Shown here piece by piece: positions 58,364 through 64,000 of a stretch of 64,000 nucleotides of DNA. The stretch's first letter is position 1; every line of letters starts with the position of its first letter. Both the position numbers and the translations under genes were made by a program. The stretch comes from Silurus meridionalis (lineage: Eukaryota; Chordata; Actinopteri; Siluriformes; Siluridae), in the NCBI RefSeq assembly GCF_014805685.1, contig NC_060887.1, forward strand, positions 30,461,463-30,525,462, in the 5' to 3' direction. The notes under the pieces are model-generated. The model was not told the origin of the DNA. It did not search any database and saw only the letters and a list, made by a program, of their open reading frames with translations.

Positions 58364-59635
58364 GGCATGAGCGGCCTTAGCATGGTCAAACCGTGACTAG
58401 TCTTGTTTCATTATTCGTTCGAATAATAATAAAGAAAACAGCCGTTTGTATACTGTACACGGTATGTCCCATCTCATCAAACTTCCCTGCTGTAGGACGC
58501 TGTGAAATCTCTTCCCATCTCTGCACCACATTCATTTTTCTCCTTTATAACCGATGACCTTGTCAGAAAATCCTTCCAGCATGAAATACCAGGAAGCACC
58601 TTCTGATAGTCTGCGCTTATTGCCAGAAGATGCCTCTAGCGTGACACTATGCGAAGACGCCTGAACTGTGCACCCGTCCTATTCGTCAGATTTTTCCTCG
58701 AATGATCAAATATGAATGACATCACTTTTCCTGGAAAGCAAGATTTTCTTTTTTATTTTATTTTATTTTATTTTTTTGTACTTTAGCTCTCCACTGTGAC
58801 CAAAACAAAGCCATCAGCACTTTTTATCCAGCGCTCGACGCTTCCCACAGGGTTCTGAAATGCATGCTGGGAGTCGAGTAGGGAAAAAAAGAAGAGTGTG
58901 AAAGCTGCTTAGTTACCCTTGAGAAAAAAAATACAACTTTTGTTTCTTTCTCAATCCAGACAGTGAAGTGTCCTCAACCGTGGCCACATTTATCTGTAGA
59001 TCGAGTTCTGAATGTATATGAAGAGCATGCTTCTGTAGCTCTTACTTTCAAAAGAAAAAAAAGGGAAAAAAGTTTTGGCTAAATGAATTGGAAAAGTCAT
59101 GAGAGAACCTGAAGCCTACGTCGTTCTTATTGAGAGAGGAAATTGTTCCATGAGCTGTAGGAGCTGCGTTGTCGTGTATGGCGACAAAAGCCTCTTATAG
59201 ACACACGTCCGGCCTTGACACGCGTATACGCTGGGCTTGTGCTCGGTCTCAGCGGCGGCCTGGATGAACTCCATACCATCGCCGATGCATACACATGGTC
59301 ACACGTTGCCTAGCGACAGCTCTGAGCGAGGAAACGCTGTGGGGTTCCTGCTCCACAGCTTCATTCTCTTCTCCTGTGCCGATGTAAATCACCTTATTTA
59401 CTCTCGGCACGATGGAATTTCTGCAATCCTTTTCCTCGTAGCCGAGCTTGTGACTCAGGAGTCGATTCTTTTTTTTTTTTTTATTCTGCTTTAGTCGATT
59501 TACAACTCGGGACACTCCATCCCGATATCAACCCCCTCTCAACTCTCTCCATTTCCTCTGGCACGTTAATAAACGACTAGCAGCGAAGTGCTTTTTAATC
59601 ATTTATTTCCCCGTAGTGTTACTCCTTATTATGGC
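58364..59635. other. Presumed intron; no gene seen
   Basis: Balanced sequence with homopolymer runs (T14 near 59469). 59160-59360 is CpG-richer. No exon recognised. Confidence 0.4.
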
Positions 59636-59637
59636 AT

Positions 59638-59669
<32 letters not shown>

Positions 59670-59671
59670 TT
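59638..59671. repeat. (TTTA)n microsatellite
   Basis: About eight TTTA units. Confidence 0.95.
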
Positions 59672-59864
59672 TCCCTGTACACTTTTAGCATTTATTAACC
59701 GCTATGAATTTTAAAAGATCGAAATCTTGCCTGGAAGTTGCGTAAAACTGTGCTTTTTTTTTGCATGCTTAATCATTTCTTCTCAATTTCCTTTCATTGG
59801 TGTCAATTCAATAAATGAAAAACAAATGGTCTTTCTTTTCATTTCTGTCAAATGAGCGAAGAGA

Positions 59865-60071
59865 ACCGACACGATCTTTATGGAGCTCACTTTGTGCACA
59901 GGGACATTGCCATGCTGGAACAGGTTTCCAAGTTGAAGTGAACATAAAGTTTTATTACAGCGCAAAGACATCCTGTACAATTGTGCACCTCTTGCTTTGT
60001 GATAACAGTTTATGGAAGAACCACATATGGCAGGGAAAGTCAGATGTCCCAATACTTTTGTCCATACAGTG
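59865..60071. mobile_element. Tc1-type MITE (FamM), right part
   Basis: GGACATTGCCATGCTGGAAC, ACATCCTGTACAATTGTGC and the terminus CCCAATACTTTTGTCCATAC then AGTG. Confidence 0.7.
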
Positions 60072-60442
60072 TATTTTTGGGTGTGTGAAAGAATAGTCAT
60101 TGTGTTCAACTGTCCTTGTGGACAACACTGATGTTGTAGATTCAGTTGTAAAGGAAAAGCTCAGGACGCATGTTCAGCTCTCAGTCTGGAACACAGTGCA
60201 GGGTATGAGGTTTTCAAGGCTGCTGGTGTTCATTTTAAAGTTCATTTTGTTGGTGCGTGTTCCTGCCCACGTAGTGGTGAAACTGAAAGCGTGAAAGATT
60301 ACTGACATTTTAACCATTTTGTGTGTACAGCTTCCCATCTTCTCATTAGACTGCATCCTGCACCTTTTAAAATTAAAATGGAATCAGTATTGGAACACTC
60401 TTATACCAGAAAAATGGAGAATTATGGATGTTGTGGGAAAAA

Positions 60443-61352
60443 AGTGATATAGGCTGTAAGCCTATAAAGCTGTATATGCTTTATTGGCTATAGGCTATAT
60501 AGGATATATGCTTTAGTGGTTATATATGATATATGCTTTATAGGCTGTAGGTTATATAGGATATATGCTTTATAGGTTATATATGATATATGCTTTATTG
60601 ACTATAGGCTAAATAGGATATATGCTTTAGTGGTTATATATGATATATGCTTTATAGGCTGTAGGTTATATAGGATATATGCTTTATAGGTTATATAGGA
60701 TATATGCTTTATAGGTTATATAGTATATATGCTTTATAGGCTGTAGGCTATTTAGTATATATGCTTTATAGGTTATAGAGGATATATGCTTTATAGGTTA
60801 TATAGGATATATGCTTTATAGGCTGTAGGCTATATAGGATATATGCTTTATAGGCTGTAGGCTATATAGGATATATGCTTTATAGGTTATATAGTATATA
60901 TGCTTTATAGGCTGTAGGCTATTTAGTATATATGCTTTATAGGTTATATAGGATATATGCTTTATAGGCTGTAGGTTATATAGGATATATGCTTAATAGG
61001 ATATATAGGATATATGCTTTATAGGTTATATAGCAGGGGTCACCAACGTGGTTTCTAAAAATAGCTGTTTCCTACTTTGTTAAATCATTGTTGATAATTA
61101 TTATAAGAAATCATTAACATGATCAGTGTCTTCACATAAATGAATATCATTAATTATTAATAATATTATATAATAAAAGGTAAATTGAGAAAATTTGTTA
61201 TTTCAGATCAAACTGAAAACTGTGTGTATCAAACTGGTAACCCTTCACATGAATCGGTACACAAGAAGTAGCTCTCAGTTTCAAAAAGGTTGGTAACCCC
61301 TGCTATATAGGATATATGCTTTATAGGCTGTAGGCTATATAGGATATATGTT
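60443..61352. repeat. Minisatellite, 25/32-bp units, split by a hAT MITE
   Basis: Unit GGATATATGCTTTATAGGTT + ATATA (25 bases) alternates with a 32-base form containing GGCTGTAGGCTATATA. About 22 units lie before 61033 and two after 61302. The array is a near-pure TA/TATAGG ladder with no coding meaning. Confidence 0.95.
61034..61302. mobile_element. hAT-type MITE inserted in the minisatellite
   Basis: TIRs are CAGGGGTCACCAACGTGG and (reversed) CAGGGGTTACCAACCTTTTT. The flanking 8-mers are TTATATAG (61026-61033) and CTATATAG (61303-61310), one mismatch. 269 bases, non-coding. Confidence 0.9.
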
Positions 61353-61885
61353 TGCTGTCAGCAAAACTGTAGGGAAGCGACAGGAAATAAAATTATTGAA
61401 TGTTTTTTCACATGTTAAAGATTCAATCCAAAGTGTATTGTCAAATCAGCTGCTATATGATTAAAAATTAATACAAATGTGTCTCAGAAATGATCCACTG
61501 AGACATTATTCTAACGGTGTAATTTGTCACGGTATACACAATATACGGTTGCATATTAGAGGTAAACCGGGCTTTTCTCTGGCCGATGCCGATATTTGCA
61601 AATCAACAGTTAATAAATAAGACGTGATGCAGAAAATTGCTTGACAAATCTCTCCCTTCGGTGCACTTGGTTGAAGACTCACAAACAATACAGTGCCAAA
61701 AACTTATTCTTATTCTTTCTTCAAATGTAGCATCATATTTAATCAATGAAGTATATAAGGTTAGATTAAAAACAAATGAGAAGAACTTAAAGCCTGCGAC
61801 ACACCAAGCTGACGGCCCGCCATTGGGGAATGTCTAGTGGTTTTTGAGTGTCAGCCGGCTTTATTTTTTTTACCCAATGTCAGAT
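61353..61885. other. Presumed intron; no gene seen
   Basis: AT-rich. Short GGCCGATGCCGATATTTGC near 61580 recalls a hAT-like internal text. Nothing else. Confidence 0.4.
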
Positions 61886-61889
61886 GACG

Positions 61890-62088
61890 CCTGACTATAT
61901 TCCATCCTTATGTGGTTCTTCCTCATTCGGTTACCACAAAGTTGGAGGCAAACAGTTGTATAGCATGTCTTTGGATGTCCTAGCATCAAATCTTTCCTTC
62001 AATTGTACTAGGAGACCAAAACCTGTTCCTAATGACAGTGCCTCTGTTCACAAAGCCATGTCCATTAAGATATGCATTACAGTTGTCT
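61890..62088. mobile_element. Tc1-type MITE (FamM), internal fragment
   Basis: GGTTACCACAAAGTTGGAGG, ATGTCTTTGGATGTCCTAGC and CTAGGAGACCAAAACCTG are FamM interior text. Both termini are missing. Confidence 0.6.
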
Positions 62089-62124
62089 AAAAAGCAGGAG
62101 GTGGAGCTGGAGGTAGTAGAGCTT
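62089..62124 (+). repeat. 36-base crumb of the RTE-like LINE
   Basis: GCAGGAGGTGGAGCTGGAGG, then TAGTAGAGCT, matches 56298-56327 almost exactly, without adjoining LINE sequence. Confidence 0.7.
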
Positions 62125-62174
62125 GTTTTGGATATTAGTTGTTTTGTTAGAACCTACTCATAAGAGGAAGTGTG

Positions 62175-62176
<2 letters not shown>

Positions 62177-62207
<31 letters not shown>
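62177..62207. repeat. (CA)n microsatellite
   Basis: About 15 CA units. Confidence 0.95.
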
Positions 62208-62210
<3 letters not shown>

Positions 62211-62710
62211 CTTTAAGCATGAGAGTAAATTTCCTACTCAAGCAGAATGACTCATGTAAGGGGAAAAAAAAAGAACAGAGTAAAAACTAGTTGATGTTGA
62301 ATGAGCTACAGCATGTAAATAAGACAGAAAGTGCAAGAAATGCAAGAGGATTAGGAGAGGATGAGCAGAGGAAAGAAGGGGGAATAAAAGGACAGGGCGT
62401 TGTGGGAGCAGTGAGAAGTCAGGCACCGATCCCTTGGTGTGTAAAGCTCACTCGGCCGTGCAGGATTTTCTCGCCATGTGCTGAATGTCGGACTGTATCC
62501 TGTCAGTCTACAAGTCTGGAGTGAAATTGCTGCTCATTGCCTTTTCTGTGTAGATTTTTAATATTCACGGGTCATTTTTAGGGCTTAATTGCTTCAAAGT
62601 TCTTTTTGTGTGCAATAACGATTAGAATAGAGTTACATGTCTTTGAGATGAGTAATATTATATGAGACAACAAAACATCTACAGTCGGAGATCACTTTTT
62701 ACCACTGAAT
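62208..62710. other. Presumed intron; no gene seen
   Basis: Purine-rich patch at 62260-62410, no recognised element. Confidence 0.4.
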
Positions 62711-62712
62711 CA

Positions 62713-63303
62713 CACAGTGTTGCCAAAAGTATATGGATGCCTGACACCGCACTCATTTGTGGGTCCAATGTGTTACCATGATGTTGGAAGCACTCAAGTG
62801 TCTGGAGTTTCTGTAGCATTATAATTCTCCCATCATTGGAACTTTTTCCAGCATGGCAATGCCTCTGTAGACAATCCAAGCCTCATGAAGATGGGGTTTG
62901 TGAAGATTGGAGTGGATGAGTTTAAGTGTTCTGCATGAGAGCCATGACCTCCTGAACACCACATAAACCCCACTGAACATGTTTGGGATAAACTGGTGAT
63001 ATCTCAGTGGTTAAGATGTAGGGCTTCCGACCAAGTGTTTAGTGTTGGGCCTTTAAGCGAGTCCCTATAACCCTTAACTGCTAAAATAATGGTATGTTGC
63101 TCTGGATAAGGGCATCTGCCAGTTGCCATAGATGTACATGTAAACCGTATCATCGTATAAACCCCATACCTCCACACCCAATATCAGGGTCTGGTCTCTC
63201 TAATGCTCCTGTAGTGGAATGAACACCAATCCCCAGAGCCACGCTCCAAAAATCTACCAGAAAGCCTTCTCAGAACGATGGACTTTTGGCCATATACTAT
63301 ATT
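62713..63303. mobile_element. Tc1-type MITE (FamM relative) interrupted by a SINE
   Basis: Ends CAGTGTTGCCAAAAGTATAT and (reversed) CACAATATAGTATATGGCCA. Antisense Tc1 text CCTCCTGAACACCACATAAACC-like lies between. A SINE splits it. Confidence 0.6.
62988..63150 (+). repeat. tRNA-derived-type SINE nested in the MITE
   Basis: Head GGTGATATCTCAGTGGTTAA, middle GTTGGGCCTTTAAGCGAGTC and tail CTCTGGATAAGGGCATCTGC then ATGTACATGTAA, the layout of a common fish SINE. Same family as 32245-32412, opposite orientation. Confidence 0.7.
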
Positions 63304-63695
63304 GTGCTCACTCAGGGTTCTGCCAGCTCATGACCCCAGTTAAATATTCAGCTCATTCTCCACATAATAGTCTTCATCATTACACTAAAATTAAAAAGAT
63401 GACTCATGAATAGGACGAGCAGAAAGGGTGTCTTCAGAGTACATTAGTACCGATGATTGCTTAATGTGTGACGTTTTTTAAAGCAAAAATTCTTCAAGGG
63501 AAATATTTCTTTTTTTCTAATTAAGATTTATTATAACAACACAAGCATTAAGTAAAACAGGAAAAAAGGTGTATTGTACTGCTATCAGTCTGTCGACCCC
63601 CAATAATAAGTATTCATTTTATTTTATTATATGAGGTATTCTGGTCATGATACGAAGTGCTTACTCATCTTCCTCTACACCGCAATGCACATGTC
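63304..63695. other. No gene seen
   Basis: AT-rich sequence without recognised features. Confidence 0.45.
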
Positions 63696-63696
63696 A

Positions 63697-64000
63697 CACT
63701 GTATGAACAAAAACACATGGACACCTGGACATGTGATTATTGATTATATTATATTATTTAGTCCTCATTTGAAGTTATAAAAACGTCCAGTCTTCCAGGA
63801 GGATGTTCCACTAGAGTGAGCTTGTGGAGATTTGTGTTCATTCAGCCACAAGGGTGTGAGTAACATCAGGGACCGATGTTAGGCTAAGGAGGCCTGGGGT
63901 GCAGCCAGCATCCCATTTCTAATTCAATTCCCCAAAGGTCTTCAGCAGGGTTGAGGTCAGAGCTCTACAGCACGCCACTCAAGATCTTTCACTCCAACCC
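63697..64000. mobile_element. Tc1-type MITE (FamM), cut by the window end
   Basis: CACTGTATGAACAAAAACAC, GATGTTCCACTAGAGTGAGC, GGTGTGAGTAACATCAGGGA and GGCCTGGGGTGCAGCC, parallel to 14943-15454. The right end lies outside. Confidence 0.7.

Overview
This window is vertebrate, most probably teleost, genomic DNA. The base composition is AT-rich and genes are sparse. There are long CA/TG, TA and GA microsatellites, and the repeat content is fish-like: Tc1/mariner elements and MITEs, hAT ends, a pogo-type relic, RTE-like LINEs with a (GAA)n tail, tRNA-derived SINEs and an R2-group non-LTR retrotransposon. One short dispersed family ('FamA', with inner text GAGTCTGGTTCCTCTCAAGG and a TTGTATAGCGCTTT-type end) looks like repeats I associate with otophysan fish such as catfish; that placement is a weak inference. 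No bacterial genes, rRNA, CRISPR array or confident tRNA gene was seen.

Layout. 1-12.7 kb: a minus-strand R2/HERO-type retrotransposon (about 1053-5245) is almost complete, with a second 3'-terminal segment joined head-to-tail to its 5' end. A candidate 3'-terminal host exon follows (5724-5815). A hAT-like composite (6470-12134) then carries two broken Tc1 elements. A diverged, unoccupied paralogue of the R2 insertion site lies at about 12.55-12.72 kb. 12.8-18.9 kb: FamA and Tc1-MITE copies, otherwise featureless. 18.9-21.2 kb: two RTE-like LINE fragments in opposite orientation. 22.6-24.2 kb: FamA copies and a SINE. 24.7-25.04 kb: the only well supported host gene, with a GC-box/CCAAT promoter, a short upstream ORF and a first coding exon encoding a signal peptide and ending at a phase-1 splice donor. 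No second exon was recognised, so the rest of the window (25.04-64 kb) is best read as its very long first intron or, if the gene is short, as intergenic DNA. This part holds three minisatellites (28.4-29.75, 35.8-36.5 and 60.4-61.35 kb), a pogo relic (39.94-40.62), a 5'-truncated RTE-like LINE (54.46-56.68), a 676-bp mariner-like fold-back (57.69-58.36) and many MITEs.

How things relate. Nothing forms an operon or pathway. The most informative structure is in the mobile DNA. The R2-type element shows a junction expected from template jumping during target-primed reverse transcription, and its long RT ORF hides two compensating frameshifts. A piece of the host promoter, with its GA/TG microsatellites, has been copied into an RTE-like LINE 5 kb upstream, apparently through a shared (GA)n tract. 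Several nested insertions (MITE in minisatellite, SINE in MITE, hAT-like end in FamA) give relative ages. All identifications are from reading the sequence; no database search was possible.
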